Assembly: GCF_001949145.1 (NCBI RefSeq)
Contig: NW_019091362.1
Span: forward strand, 8,290,202-8,354,201
DNA from: Acanthaster planci
Lineage: Eukaryota; Echinodermata; Asteroidea; Valvatida; Acanthasteridae
Direction of reading: 5' to 3'
DNA length: 64,000 nucleotides
Each line of letters begins with the position of its first letter. Position 1 is the first letter of the stretch. Below the pieces are notes generated by a model that did not search any database, was not told where the DNA came from, and saw nothing but the letters and a program-made list of their open reading frames with translations. Shown here in pieces: positions 1 through 25,408 of this stretch. A program made the position numbers and the translations under genes.

Positions 1-535
1 GGTTCGATAAGCTGCGATATATTTGTCAACACTGGGAACTCTCTCTGTTGCAGTTTTGTCTAAGAGTTGCTTTTCACGCATGATGCTGCATTAGATCATC
101 TTTGTCATTCCCTTCATTACTTTGGATGCTGATTTAAAAATTGCACTCTCCATCTAAGTAAATGTAAAAATCTACTCAAATCACGTATAAAAGTAACTAT
201 TCAAATTTCAAGGCAATACACCAGACATGTAAATAAGGAAAAGTTGCATTGAATGAAAGATTTAAGAGTTGTGTAAAAGTGTCAGGTTAATTACTTTAAA
301 CCAAGCTGTATGTGTATAGTATATGTACATGTGGTTAGTTCCGAGTTTGCAAAGTCCCATGAAGCACCCAATAAACTTAAAGTTGCATTTCTGAAGTTGT
401 ATTGTCATATTACTACTCAGACACAGAGTCAGCCTCTTTAAAATTGACAGCATTGACAGACATTGTGGGTTACTACCTTTAATATCTGTATTAATCATGT
501 AATTTCATCTTACCCTGCGGCTGTGCCGTTTACAG
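1..535 (+). other. NELL intron, partial
   Basis: AT-rich sequence ending in the acceptor of the first visible exon. I see no coding exon, RNA gene or repeat structure in it. Confidence 0.75.
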
Positions 536-12335
<11,800 letters not shown>

Positions 12336-12969
12336 GCTGCTGTCCTCAATCTGGAATCACACCAGATGAAGCACAGGTATTTGGGCTTGGGGCCAAGCTA
12401 AGACTTGGGGCCATTGACATGTAATGAACAGTCAGGGTCCTGGCAACAGTGTCTTCTTTGCGGGGACCAGTAATGTGTAGAAAGTTTCCCGAAACAAAAA
12501 TATTTATCTGATACAATGTTTGAGTGATCACTGCCCCTCACTCTTGCTAGGGAGAGAGATCCGAGAACGTAGTCTTGATTGGTGAGATCAGGCAGGTGGT
12601 TTGTAAATAATTGTGGTATAAATGTTCGTGAGCATTCAGAGGTTTACAGTTGTTTTATTCTGTACATGTATGTATGTGTATCCAACCACAAATAACCTTG
12701 GAGGAGATAGAGGGCTAACATTGAGAGACACACTTAGCAAACTGCAGCTAGTTTATGGATTATGTGTTGTTTGCAACTTTGCATACTGATGTAGTTACCC
12801 CAAACAGTGATTAGATGTGAGCTTGAACTCTGGTGTTGATTTGCGGCACAGATTGGTGCATTAGATTTCTCAACATCATTCTGTCGACTTTCTCCGTCTC
12901 GGTGTTCTTTTAACATCTGTAGTTTATAGCCCAAAGTGATGGGTAGAGTACAGGCAGTGCCCTCGTCAT

Positions 12970-13395
12970 GGTCTCACTATAAACTCTTGTCAATGTTTTA
13001 CTCCCTGCGATTGGTCCAAGGCATTGAGAGCTTGGCCCAGTATTCTCTTTCTATTTGTAATTACTAGACTGAAATACTCAGTCATATACAGTTCCACCTC
13101 CAAGTAAATCTCAGTCTCTCCGTGAGACCCTCTCACTTTTATGATTTGCATATTTAAGATCACTCCAGCTTGTGGTTTTACTCTGAACTCTTGTATTTTC
13201 TACATCGTGATTGGTCCAAAGCACTGAGAACTTGACCAATTACCGTTCAGCCAGTATTCTTTGCATAATTGTAAACATCGCATTGGCAAATGTTCAGCTA
13301 CATTCAGTTATGGTTCACACTCGAACAAATCATGCCTCTCTGTGAGGCCCTCTCACTTTTCATGATTTGTATATTATATGTCACTCCAGCTGGCG
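12970..13395. repeat. Direct tandem duplication, about 203-bp unit
   Basis: Two diverged copies lie head to tail. Each contains AACTCTTGT, GATTGGTCCAA, CTCTC.GTGAG.CCCTCTCACTTT and CACTCCAGCT in the same order, offset by about 203 bp. Confidence 0.75.
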
Positions 13396-14045
13396 GTAGT
13401 GTTTATTTCCTACTGACACACACTTGAGTGCCATCTCTGTCAAGAACCTACACTGAATTTGATTGTGCACATCCTGTCCAACTTTAAAGTGATCACGCGC
13501 TTTCTGTTCATTGGTTCACCTGTGAAAACAATCGTGACAAAGATACTGGTCACCAGCACTGGCTGATGGGATGAAGTAATGAGATTTATCATGCGACCAA
13601 ATCCCTTGAGGTTGTAAAAAAAGGAAACAGAATTCTTTGTTTGGTGTATCCCTCAAGTTTGGCATCCTGAGGAAGATGTACGTTATGCTGGTAAAAAGGT
13701 TGAGGGTACCTATTGCTTTACTTGGTGCAAGAGTCTTTAACAGGCCTGTCATTCAAGTGGCTTGAGCAACTTGCGACTCACGATTCATTTTAAGTTGTGT
13801 CATGATGTGTAAAATGCTGCGTTAGTATGATCACTGGTAATGGTAACATTTCAGGACATGTAACATTTACATTAGAAACATTCTCTGAATGAACTTACCT
13901 GCATGAAGTATCAAGAACATCTATTTTAAAGAGTATTTAATGGTGTATTTATGACGTACTTAAACCTGTGTACATTGTATATAAAAAGATAGCTACTCAA
14001 ACAAGTTTTAAGGGGTATGGGCTATTCCAGTTTGAATTGTTAGGT

Positions 14046-14691
14046 TTTAAAGGGTAACAGAAATTGAAAACATTTACTTCACGTGAAGTATTTCAAAATG
14101 GCAATAGATACGTAACCATTTCAAAAAGATTGTAAATTTAATGTTTATATCGTTGGTTGTGACCCCAAAATGAATAAAAAATCCTGCTTTTACCTACCCA
14201 CAAAAAAATTCCCTTTTGGCCATTCGCGCTCCCAGGCTGATTGGATGACATCATCGCCAGAACGCTGACATGTATAGTGTACATTGCGCACAGTACATGC
14301 AGTATCAAAAGACCACAATGTGTTTGATGTCGCTTGGCCCACAGACTGCCTAAGTTCAAGGAAGAAATTAAAAGAGACAGTCCTACCATGTATTTCTTGA
14401 ACTGAGACAGTGTTTGCCTGTGGGCCAAGCTACATCAAGCACAACATGTCTGTTGCGTGAGATACTGCATGTACTGTGCGCTATATACATTGTACGTGTA
14501 TCATTCTGGCAATGACATCATCCAATCAGCCAGGTCAGTGTGGACGGCCAAGAAGGGATTTTGTTCATTTGGGGTCACAATTAATGGGGCAAACATAAAA
14601 TTTATGATATTTTTGAAATGGTTACGTATTTATTGTTATTTTGAAATACTTCACATGAATTAAATATTTTCAATTTCTGTTACCCTTTAAA
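14046..14691. mobile_element. 646-bp fold-back (palindromic) element
   Basis: The left half (from TTTAAAGGGTAACAGAAATTG) and the reverse complement of the right half (ending CAATTTCTGTTACCCTTTAAA) match imperfectly along about 300 bp with a short centre near 14385. Matching landmarks in both arms include GGCCAAGC/GCTTGGCCCACAG, TGATTGGATGA and ACTTCACGTGAA. Frames on opposite strands here (14138-14428 and 14457-14663) encode similar peptides only because of this symmetry. Confidence 0.8.
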
Positions 14692-15959
14692 CATGCTTTA
14701 TTGAACAGTTCAGTTAACAATACTGGCCAGCGCACAAAGGTATAATGTTTTTAACCCTCAAATCTTCATGCAGCACTTTAAATTTCAAAACAAGGGCAGG
14801 AAGGAAACTCCAGGCAGGTCTGCCCCCGCCACTGTGGTGGTTCAGGGAGATTTCCCCCCTCCCTTGAAAGTTAAGTAGAATGTGTGATTAGTTTTCCTGA
14901 AGTGTTCCCAACTGTCTAAGCAGATCGCACTAGATAGTCCATTGCTGCCACAACTTTGAGTTACAAGAAATGCCAAGACGTCCCACTAACGTAATTTCTT
15001 GGGTTTTGTACGCATTTTGATATATTTTTACGCCTTTATTACATGTATTTAAGTTTTAAGCATGCACAGAAGTATCGGTAAAGTTTCAGAATTAACGGTT
15101 TGTACATTTTTTTAGCTCAATATTTATACCCTGTATTCGTTGTATGATAAACATTTATGCATGTTTACACGATCAGTGCGTAAAGGCTAAAAACAGTAAT
15201 AAATCGAGTAGAACTATTTATTAGATATGTTTGACTTTGACAGTTGCACCCGAAGCGACCATGAAATAAATATATTGGAACACTTGTGGTGCATATTTTG
15301 GGCTACTGGATAAATGATACCCAAACCACAGCAAGTCTTGTTTGCCAATCTGCTTCTTTTCTCTCCACTATACCTTTTTGTTTTATTGCATCAAAAATCT
15401 TCCAGGAGATGCTTATGAAATAATCTGTAGTCAAATCAATTTCATTGGAACTGCTCAACAGTAATCCCTTCATTTTCTTTCATTCATTTGCAGTGCCATT
15501 TTCCATCTGCCCAGTTTTCACGACTTGTCTCAATCACTCTTTCCCTAAAACTACATGTATTGCACCATACATGTACAATGCATATTGACCGAAAGATGTT
15601 ATATATTTCTGTGCAGTGTGGAACACATTGCTATTCTGCAGAAATGTCAAGTTAGGGCCAACTTCAAAGTTAAAGGATCCATGCAACGAATTATTCTTAG
15701 CAGTATTTGTGTATCTTGTACTCTGCTTCAATGTATACAGACTGTTCGACATCCTTTTTGATTTACATGAACTGATAAGTGCTCTTTCTTAGCATTCAAA
15801 ATTAATCAAGCCCTTATGGGCAAGTGAGCATTGAGATTTAGTGCCTTAGATGACATCATAGATTTTCTCATGAATATTTAAATGTGCATAATTTGCATAA
15901 AACCCAAAAAGCTCCAAAATATGGGTTAAAATTGCATAACCAGAATTAAAAATTAGGTT

Positions 15960-17290
15960 AATTGAAACCCACAGGTGCAGTTTTAAGGGCTTTAATAAAA
16001 TATTTCTATTTCATGGTCCTTTTAAATACATGGTTAGCCAATTTCCCTTTGCCAAGTTTACTGAGAACTTCCAGGACTGGTTGGCAGAGAAATATTGATT
16101 TAGTCCTAAACGCATGTTCCAAACCGGTAACAGACAGTTCTAAATTTTGATCAAAATGCAAGGTTAGCCTCTTGCAAATGTTCTAGTACTGGCTTGAAAC
16201 GTACAAAATTTGAAATGCAAGTCAGAGTAAAGTTAACAACCTTTTTATAAAAACTGGTCTGACAAACCTGTTACAGAGTTTCATACATAAGTTTTATCTT
16301 CCAAATCAAAAGCAAGTCTAACCCTTTGCACAATTGAATAGTGTCTGCAAAATTCTGAAATAAACCTTTTGTCTTAATGTTGTGAACAAATTTCCACCTG
16401 TGATTCACCAATAAGGCTAATCCCTTGCCATGTTTTAAACGTCCAAAAATGGTATGTTTTTAATACGTTATATTTGATCCCTTAATTCTAATTCTAAGAA
16501 TGCAAGGTCAACCCCTTGCAAATACCAAATACGAATTTCCATTGGACAAATTTGCTTGGAGAAGCGACACAAATTCCAAATCTGCTGTTTGTAAAATTTT
16601 TCCTAAAAACTTGGTAACAATTTTAATACATAAGTTTTGACTTCCTAAATCCTCACTTGGAACACCAAATATTGGCCATAGAATGCCAAGTATGAGTCGC
16701 AATGCATTGTTAATTAACAGCTATCCTCGTCATCTTTGGCCTTAACAATTGACAAAATGTTTCAATATTTTGATGTCCTAAAGGCGATGTCCTCAAATGT
16801 AAGGTTAACCCTTCGCATGTTTGAATACTGGCTTAAAAATTCTAAAATCCACATTTGCTGGACAGTTGATCACAACAAACTAAATTTGAGTCACAGTTGG
16901 AGGTTAACATCTTGCAAATGTTGAAAAATGTCCGAAAAAGAGACAAATTTGCTAAATGTAAAGTCAAACCCTTCGCCATATTCAATATTGCCTCCTAAAC
17001 AACTGTTACAAATTTTAATGCATTACTTTTGAATCTTTAAATCCTCAGTTCCAATGCAAGGTTAACCCCTTGCCAGTGTTGAATACTGGATGAGAATGTC
17101 TGAAACACAAAATCATTTGCTTAAAAGTTGTGTACAACATTCCAACTTATGAGCATCAACTACCTGGTTTAGTGATTTTGTTTAGTGACATGCCATATTT
17201 TCCCTTAAATTGGATAGCCTAGGCATTCTGGGAGAGCATTAGCAAGGTTAAACCCTTGCACATTTTTTTAATAAAAACAGAGAAAATCAG
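15960..17290. repeat. Degenerate satellite with AAGGTTAACCCCTTGC core
   Basis: A motif close to AAGGTTAACCCCTTGC recurs around 16162, 16312, 16412, 16503, 16800, 16901, 16961, 17057 and 17243. It is embedded in similar surroundings (GTCTGAAA..ACAAATTTGCT, TTAATACATAAGTTTT). Spacing is irregular, about 60-300 bp, so this is an old, eroded tandem array. Confidence 0.6.
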
Positions 17291-17959
17291 AAATACACAT
17301 TTGCTTGGAAGTTCTAAATCACAGTCAAATAATGTAATATTGCCAATTTTAGTGTTATAATGGCTTCGTCCTGCAAATGTTCTACTTTTCTCACCATTTA
17401 CTTCATGGTTACACACGGCACTATTTCCTGATTTTTAACTTTGTGCACCACCTTGAAGCCAGAAAAGATTGGCATTTCTCAGCTTTGTGTGAATCGAAAA
17501 CTCTCTTAGGTTATTGACGCATACCATTCTCAACTACAATACGTCCAATCTATTGCAGACCTACACATTGTACAAAAGCATAAAAAAACATGAGGAAATG
17601 GATTCTAAGCATCTAGTAAAATGCTACTCTCTACATCGAATAAACTGTGTACTTATCACAAGGACACAGACATGTTCATGTGGAATTTTGTCCCCTTGGG
17701 AGAAACTGTTTATAGCAAATGCGATATGCACTAACATAAAATAACATGAAGATATAAGGCCTAATGGCAGTTGGAATGATAGTGAACAATGTTGCTTCAA
17801 TTTTTCTGGCAACAGGATCAAGAACATAAGCATATGCAATTAAAGCAATGAATGTGGTTAAAGTCATAGAAATCTAAACGAGAAAACGTGGTGGGGAAAG
17901 TAAATAAAACGAGATGAACGTGGTTGTGAACAACCACTGAGCTGTTTTGGAATTTTCTG

Positions 17960-18480
17960 TTAGGTGATGATGTCATCATGACGTCATAACTTTAGGAAAA
18001 TTCTAAAAAACGTGTACAAAGTCAATGGGCTAAATTAAATATTGAAAAATCAATACCAAATCACATGATGATGTCATCATGACGTCATTTACTTACAATA
18101 ATTCTTGTATCAGGGTCTTTGTTGGCTGTCACTTTTATAACGATCAAATATCGCAAAGCTTTCAAAATTGTGCCTTGAAAACGTGTACAAAGTCAATGAA
18201 CTGAAATAAATATTGAAAATTCGACACTAAATCACATGAAGACGTCATCATGACGTCATTTCTTTAGAATCATTCTTGCATGAGGGTCTTTGTTGGCTAT
18301 AACTTTGAAAGCGATCACACATTGCGAAGGTTTGAAAATAATGGCTTGAAAATGTGTACAAAGTCAATGGGAAAAAATTAAATATTCAAAAAGAAATCGC
18401 ATGATGATGTCATCATCACAAATTTCTTCCAGGACCATCCTTGGATAATTGTCCAAAGACCTGCCAAGTTTAAAGTAAAT
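17960..18480. repeat. Tandem repeat, about 168 bp, with TGACGTCA palindromes
   Basis: Near-identical blocks contain GATGATGTCATCATGACGTCAT at about 17964, 18066, 18236 and 18401 (the last partly changed). Each is followed or preceded by GTGTACAAAGTCAATG and AGGGTCTTTGTTGGCT. The last two intervals are about 168 bp and the first is shorter. The palindrome includes the CRE/ATF consensus TGACGTCA. Confidence 0.75.
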
Positions 18481-18591
18481 CGAACATTGCAAAAGGGTAG
18501 AAGTCCTGCTCAGAACGAAAACCCATGTTATGGAATGGGATTTGATGTGGAGGAGAAAAAAAGAAAAAAAAACTAATTAACAAAAACAATA

Positions 18592-18617
18592 TCTGTTTCG
18601 GCCGGTACCCGAAACAG
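18592..18617. other. Perfect 9-bp hairpin
   Basis: CTGTTTCGG and CCGAAACAG form an exact inverted repeat around a 7-base CCGGTAC centre, directly after an A-rich run. It may be the end of a mobile element; function unknown. Confidence 0.5.
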
Positions 18618-20899
18618 CTAATAAAATGGATAGCAGCCACTGTAAAAATAGTGCAGTGAATTATTAAGAAGTTGACAAGAAGGAATTGAACAATCTTGAT
18701 TCTGATATATTCAAGATAGGATTTGAAAACATTTTCAAAATTATATTCTTTTGCGGGAAAGAGCTTGGAACATTCAAGATGTCACTGACTGACTACTGTT
18801 CAGGTTGAATAAAGCAGTTACCTCCAAAGCATTTCTGTATGAAAGATATAATGAACAATATATATATACAATAATATCAAGATTCAACAGAAATTGGAAT
18901 AAAGATTAAATAGGGCCAAATATATCTAGCACCTTTACCGACTGGATTTCCCAGTTTTAGTGAAATGTCTTTGGTATTTATTCTTTCCTTCAGTGACAGA
19001 TATTAACACAATGTCATGATGTGGACCAATAAGAGAAGGAAACCCAATATACACTATTAGTAAAAAAACAAAAAAAATTAAGTTTAAAAAGTGCAGAAGT
19101 TTTTACATACAATTAAAAAAATTAACCAAGCTTACCACACTATGTGCTTGGAGATAAGACTACCGTACTATTCTGCATATCTCATGCAGATGTTAGACAT
19201 ACTTAACTATTGGTTGGCAACATTTAGATCTACTTACAGTTAAAATCTCAGCTGAGTCACAACTTGAACAATTTTGTTCAGAATTAAGTTATATTTTAAT
19301 TCCTCAAACTACTGTGAACATAAGTCTGAAATGATATAAGTGGAAAATCAGTTTCAAACCTATTGTATAAAGTGCACTCTTTTTAGACTACTTGTACTTG
19401 CTGGCACGAAGTAAAAACTATAATAACTTCTACGAGACAAAACACACAGAGCACATTGGATCACTGGCATGTGAAAATAAGGATGGATGTAATTGGTCTT
19501 TAACAGGTACTTTATGTGCACACTACCTACTGCATTTTTAACTTCAACAAAGCCAAAAATCCTAACATTCCAACATCCATACTGAAATAAAATGAATCTT
19601 CACCATCTGAACCCTCACAACAAAAATTCATGGGTCTGTGATGAGCCGACAAAGTTCAGTGGTTTCCTGCTGCTAATAAATTCTGCCATTATTGAGGTTT
19701 TCTCAAAATGCGAGCAAGGTTCGTACACTACAATTACTTTGTAACAATTGTGTACATCTGTTGAACAGTCTGAATATGTCATGAAATTTTCAACCTGTAA
19801 TTTTTGAACAAATATGTACTATTTCCAAGCATATAAAGGTATCGATCGTCAAAATGAGTGGAGTTCCCTGACACGTATACTGGTAGTTGGCCAAAGATAA
19901 AAATCCACACACCTTTTTTTAAAGAGGCTTGATCTGAGGTAGGATTAGTTTATTCGATATGCAAAGATACAACAGCTGGGCGGGGGAAAGGCAATTGTTT
20001 GACACACTGACTACAGGCGTAGCTGTTCACTGCCTATTCACCTGTATTCAGGCCAACTTAAATTGTCATAATGGGTCTGGGACAACGGGGATTTCCTAAG
20101 CGGTGGGTCTCCAATAAAATGATTGCAAAATTGCGTGCCAACATTTGAAAGAGTTAGGTTTGGGGTGACAGATTGTTCACACAGAAACATAGAGTTGCAT
20201 GAGGTTAGGGCTGTGTGGCGAATTTCAGGTATTTATGGCTTTGTTTTGGGGGAAATCCTTCACATGAACAGCACATGCTGTGTACAATTAACAGCTCAGG
20301 AGCCCAAGTTCTGGCTCAAGTGATTTCCTGACGATTCCCTGACATCACTCAGCTAGTCAATTCTTGAATGTTGCCACTGTAATCAACATACTTTTATATA
20401 AAGGGAAATTCTACTTAGAGCTAGTTAAGATACAGGCAAAGCTGTAATGCGTCAAAGATCAGTACATGCATGTGGTATATTTGTCTCAACACTGCATCAG
20501 ATCGGAAAGGGTTTCACAAATGTACACACATGAAATGTCTCGAGACAACATCTGTGATCAAGGCCACTCTGGCAAGGATGAGTGAAGAGGTACATGACCC
20601 TCTGATATTGGTAACCTGTAGCTAAAAATCAGTGTGGTTGGCCAATGTATTGTCAAAAACGTTGGGATTTTCAGGGTGGGGTGTCTCCAGAATAGGTTTG
20701 AGGCGGGCAATAACGAGAGACTTTGAAGTCTATTTATCACTTTCCAAATGGAAGGGAGGAAGAAGATTTTCATTGGTGCCTTGATGTAATGCTGTCGGGT
20801 TAAAATCACAGTTTTGGTAATTTCTGATGTTTTATTGGGGAGGGGTTTTGAGCATTGTCAGATTCCAGACTAGTCTGACCCAGAACTGTATACCGAAAG

Positions 20900-21034
20900 G
20901 GCCTGTTTGTTTCACACGGATCTGGATCACGATCAGTGATCATTGTACTGGTTCACATCATCCATAAGGTGAGTTTTGGTGTCTGTATACCAATGACTGA
21001 TTGTGATCCAGATCCATGTAAAGCAAACACGGCC
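20900..21034. mobile_element. 135-bp MITE with long inverted ends
   Basis: About 45 bp at each end are inverted copies, sharing GGATCTGGATCAC and ATCAGT plus GTTTG.TT.ACA.; AAAG flanks both sides (20896-20899, 21035-21038) as a possible target duplication. Confidence 0.65.
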
Positions 21035-24000
21035 AAAGAGTAGCACCAGATTCGGATTTTGGAAACAAAATGGCTGTTTACAGTAGAGCGTGTGACTACT
21101 GTATACCAACTCTCCGTGTGCATTGGCACAAACACCTGCCACTTTGTTTTCAACTATGGTGACACTCATGTCCCAACTCTGTACAGCTCTGGTGTGACCA
21201 TTATCAATAATTTGATCACATTTCTGAGCACTGTGACGAGAGGTATAGTCTACATGGAGTCTGCTGGCCGCTGCACTGTTGTAGATAGCTTGTCTGATGC
21301 TGTGCCATCCCTGTGAATCACATAAAATATTTCAAGTTAATTTTGAAAGATTAAAGTTGCCTCAAAGTAAAGCCTGCCAATCACCCATATGCTGAAAGTG
21401 CACTGTGGCTCTTTTCTGACAACTCTGCAATCCCACTGTAACAGGTGTGCAGCCTTGCTTATGCTAAGCAAATACAGAACAGCTAAACATGGTGAACACT
21501 TAAACATTCCTATTCTTCATGGAGAAATCTCAAAAGCAAAAAACACAAACACAAGAGCGAACAAATTTGTTTTTAACAAGAGGTATGAATGAATAAAAGT
21601 TCTTTTCATGCTGTGAGGGCAAAACATACCTATCACCCCCCCAAAAAAAACACACAATATTGATCCATAGTACAAACTACAATAACACAAGAACATGTTT
21701 TTTTTTTCATTTTTTCCATTTCATCCGCTCATATTATTCAAAAAGAAACTAAATACAAATACAGGATACAAGTGAAAAAAATGCATACAATTCCACTATT
21801 ACAGCTACTACATGGACTTTACAGCTCACAATAATCACCATTACTAACAAGATGAAGAGATCTCATAGAAACAAAAGCACAATTTAAACTATACAGATTA
21901 AAAATGGAGACATACTTGTTATTCATTTATTAATATTTTATAATTATCATAAAATAGAGTCTCGACCAAATTCTACTATGCTACAAAATATCGTGGGAAA
22001 TGATATATTTTTTCCAAAAGAACAGAAATCCCTGAAGATTTTGTCAGAAGAGATGCACGTAGCCCACAAGCACACAACACAAAACGAATCTGTGTTACAA
22101 AAAAACCAAAAAAACGGAAATCTCCTCTTGAGATCCCACAGATTCACTGACTAGGACAACACATCTCAAATTAATAAGGACCTACCAATGCACCCATGAG
22201 CTGTGAATACAAAATAGCAAAAGGGGGGAAAGTGGAAGAGTCCATGTATCTTCAATACAATCATTCAAATATAAACAGGGCTTCACATGATGATAAAATC
22301 TGAGAAGTCCATATTTTGAGGACATGTGGCTAGACGTGTTGGAAAACGGGTTGGAAATTAAAGTTATTACACACAAAGAAGTAAAATTCATTTGTCAGCA
22401 TTAAATAAACTTCAGATTCAAAGGAAATTTTGAGATGGAGCGCGAAATTGAAAATCAACAAAATGTTATAATTTTGGTAAATTAGCAGGCACTTCGTATC
22501 CAAAGTCCGTGTAAGAGAGAAAGGCAAGTCCTTTTTGGTAAATATAGCCTTTGTGACCGAAAGCCCACGATATGAAAGTTAAAATAAAAAGCAAAAGATT
22601 TGTAATTTGACAACCACACGCCTCGGTGTGGTGCCAAAAATTACCACCTCTGACATAGCCCCGTTGAAATCTCAACTGAGAATATGTGGAACCAGACCAA
22701 GTTAAGCCATATTATAAAGTAAGAGCTTTTAGTCCCTCTGAAGTTCATTAAGTAATACTAACATCATTCTGCGCTCTCTTCATGTGAAAGATAACAACCA
22801 TAATGTACTTCCTAAAGTTTTCCTACGGCGTATATGCCTGTGCAGAAACAAATCAGTTTGTGTAAGAATCAAGAAATTGGTGCTCAAATCTTAGCAACAG
22901 TGACTTTGAAGTTTCTGATGAAACCTTTGCAGACAGCAAGGCTACCAGACTGCACTGCCACCTACACTGATCAAGAATTGAATTTAGTGTTGCCTGCTCC
23001 TTTATGTCGAATGGAAAGAGAGAGAACATGCACTTCTCACATTATCAGTGAATTTCAGAGCCAATGGGGCATTCCCACTGACCCACATGACCAAATGTTT
23101 AGCAACCATGATTGCAGTTTAAAACTACGGCACCCCGCACCACACAAGGTGTTTGGGTACTAAGCAAGTCTTCAAAGATTTACAAAGGACAAAGAAACAT
23201 GCAGAATGCAGGATCGGCATGACAACGACAAATTGATAAAGAATTCCCATTTTATTTTGCATGAATATAAGCTCTATTGTGTTGTTTACAACTTTCGGTA
23301 CAAGGCAAATGCTTATCTATTGCAATGATGGCTGATCTCAGGAAAACATGTGGTCATGTGGTACTCTGACATCCTTTGATCTGTCTCTATGGGCACAAGC
23401 ATGCATTAACTACAGCATTGTTTTCGTTTTCATGTTCTTTCCAAAACGCCAGTCAAAAACACCCTCTCTCTCCATTCTTCATCAAGTTGCTAGGTATAGC
23501 CTTTTCCAAGTAAGATCCTGGCGATCTACAGTTATCTCTACAAATGAAAAAAAACATGATTCCCTTTCCTCGAGATGGCAAACTGGACTTGTCTGGTGTC
23601 CTTGCTGAACACGTACCCACTTCAGCTATCCACTATTTATACCAATGTACATTTAACACCATACCCCTCGATTATGTTTCATGCTATCTACGTATTTAAA
23701 AATAAACGGTATTACTGCACATATAATTTAATGTAATTAGATAGCAAAACCATAAACAAAAAAAGCATTAGAATTATGGAAGGTTAGAGATCAATCATTT
23801 TTTCTCGCATTTACCTGAATGGAAATTTGTTCATTTTGATAGGAATTCATTCCATGAACATTTAACAGGCAAATGATCTGTACAACCCCAACATTATTCA
23901 CCCTTTTATTTGCATTGTTTGCTTTAAAGTTTGCCTGAAATCATGCAAACTGCAATATTTATTAAAACCTTAGAATATATGCTACATCCCAACTACATGT

Positions 24001-24129
24001 ACGTAATGAGGCACTAAGTAAATGTTTTCATAGTCCCTTTTCTTTTTAAAACGTACACCATTTCCTTCCTTACAGAGCAGATTTTTTTCATACTGCACAA
24101 GGGGACTTTATTTTGATCTTCAAAAAAAA

Positions 24130-24178
24130 AATTAGGAAAATCTTTAAAAATTCATTTTTAAAGATTTTCCTAAATTTT
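24130..24178. other. Strong AT-rich hairpin
   Basis: AGGAAAATCTTTAAAAA and TTTTTAAAGATTTTCCT are perfect inverse complements separated by 4 bases, and flanking A/T residues extend the pairing. It lies beyond the 3' end of the anoctamin coding region. Confidence 0.6.
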
Positions 24179-25281
24179 GGCAACCACTGATCAATGTACT
24201 CATGATGGCGTATCTCACAAACATTCATCCAAGTAATATGACGTGATGGCCAATCAGATTTGTTGAATAATCACGAACTGTAATGCCAAAGTGCACATAC
24301 AATGGTATTTTATTTCTTTGAAAACTGAGGAAGCAAGACCCATTTTCTAAAATATCAAATCAAGACTGATTTATGCTTCATAGTTAAGGTTAATTTTTAA
24401 TTGACAAATTTGCATGGAAACTTGATTCAACAAGTGAATATCTGAAGAGGAAATCCTAGGCTTGGCACAATTTCTACCATAATTCATGGAGGACATTCCT
24501 GTAGTGAAATACCTCCAAAAAATGGATGTTTACCAACAAGTGCAGGGCACCAGTGACCAGTTTTTGAAGTCCCCATCTCAATGTAGTGCAGTAAGAACAA
24601 AACCAACTTCATACACGTACACTACTCATGCAATGTATTTGTTTTGGATTACGGAATGAACATTTTTTAAACCAATCCTGTAATCTCAACTTCAAGTATT
24701 AAAAGAGAATGTTTACCTTTTGATATTCTCCTACAATCAGAATATAAACCAAGTCATGCAATATAAATATTACTGCATATATCAAAAATATCCTACAAGA
24801 ATCTGTTGCCTTAAGACTATGATAACTCTAGGATTACATGTAGATACAACTCTGGAATAAGCTGGTCTCAAATGAAGAGCATTCTAATCAAGCTACGTGT
24901 AGCTACAAAATGTGGATGATTAACAAAGATTGGTCTTGGTGCAAGCAGGGTAGATTTTCGAACTTTACTGGTAACCACTGGGAAGAAGGAAAAATAAAAA
25001 AAGGGTGGTAAATGTAAGTGAAGGGAGCATAAACATTTCAAAAGATTACAACTTTCTAAAATAAAACAAAAAGAAAAGAAAAGAAAAGAAATTGGAGAAA
25101 ATTTAGTCCTCGAAGAGTACCATCCTTACTTCAAAGTTGAAGGTAGAAATTGAGTTCCCAATTCTAAATTCACTTGGGATCTGGTGACATTTGGCACATT
25201 TTCATTTGCTGGAGGGGAGGGAGTCAGTGTATTTGCAAGGGTAGCAGTGTATGTTTGCCGAGACTTGAATGTAACTGCGCT

Positions 25282-25408
25282 TTACTTTAAATGCCACATG
25301 TAAATGGCTGTACAGGCTTTGCTTGGAACTGTGTATCCTAGAATGTCAGACAGAGAGGGAGTTTTTATGAATGTGTCACTTAAAAAAACACCACTTTCTT
25401 CATCCGCA
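25282..25408 (-). CDS. Possible alternative 3'-terminal ANO exon
   Basis: If the donor at 26057 is used, exon 25 ends in phase 2 (AG). The acceptor GAATTTAG then continues in frame for 41 more residues (ADEESGVFLSDTF, then TPSLSDILGYTVPS) to a TAA at 25282-25284. Phase and open frame agree, but the acceptor's pyrimidine tract is weak and no family homology is recognised. Confidence 0.3.

Noticed and set aside
14138-14663. Similar frames on opposite strands (96 and 68 residues)
   Set aside because: Their likeness results from the fold-back palindrome; no protein family is recognised.
22834-23163. 109-residue plus-strand frame in the spacer
   Set aside because: No homology, no splice or initiation context, and composition like the surrounding non-coding DNA.
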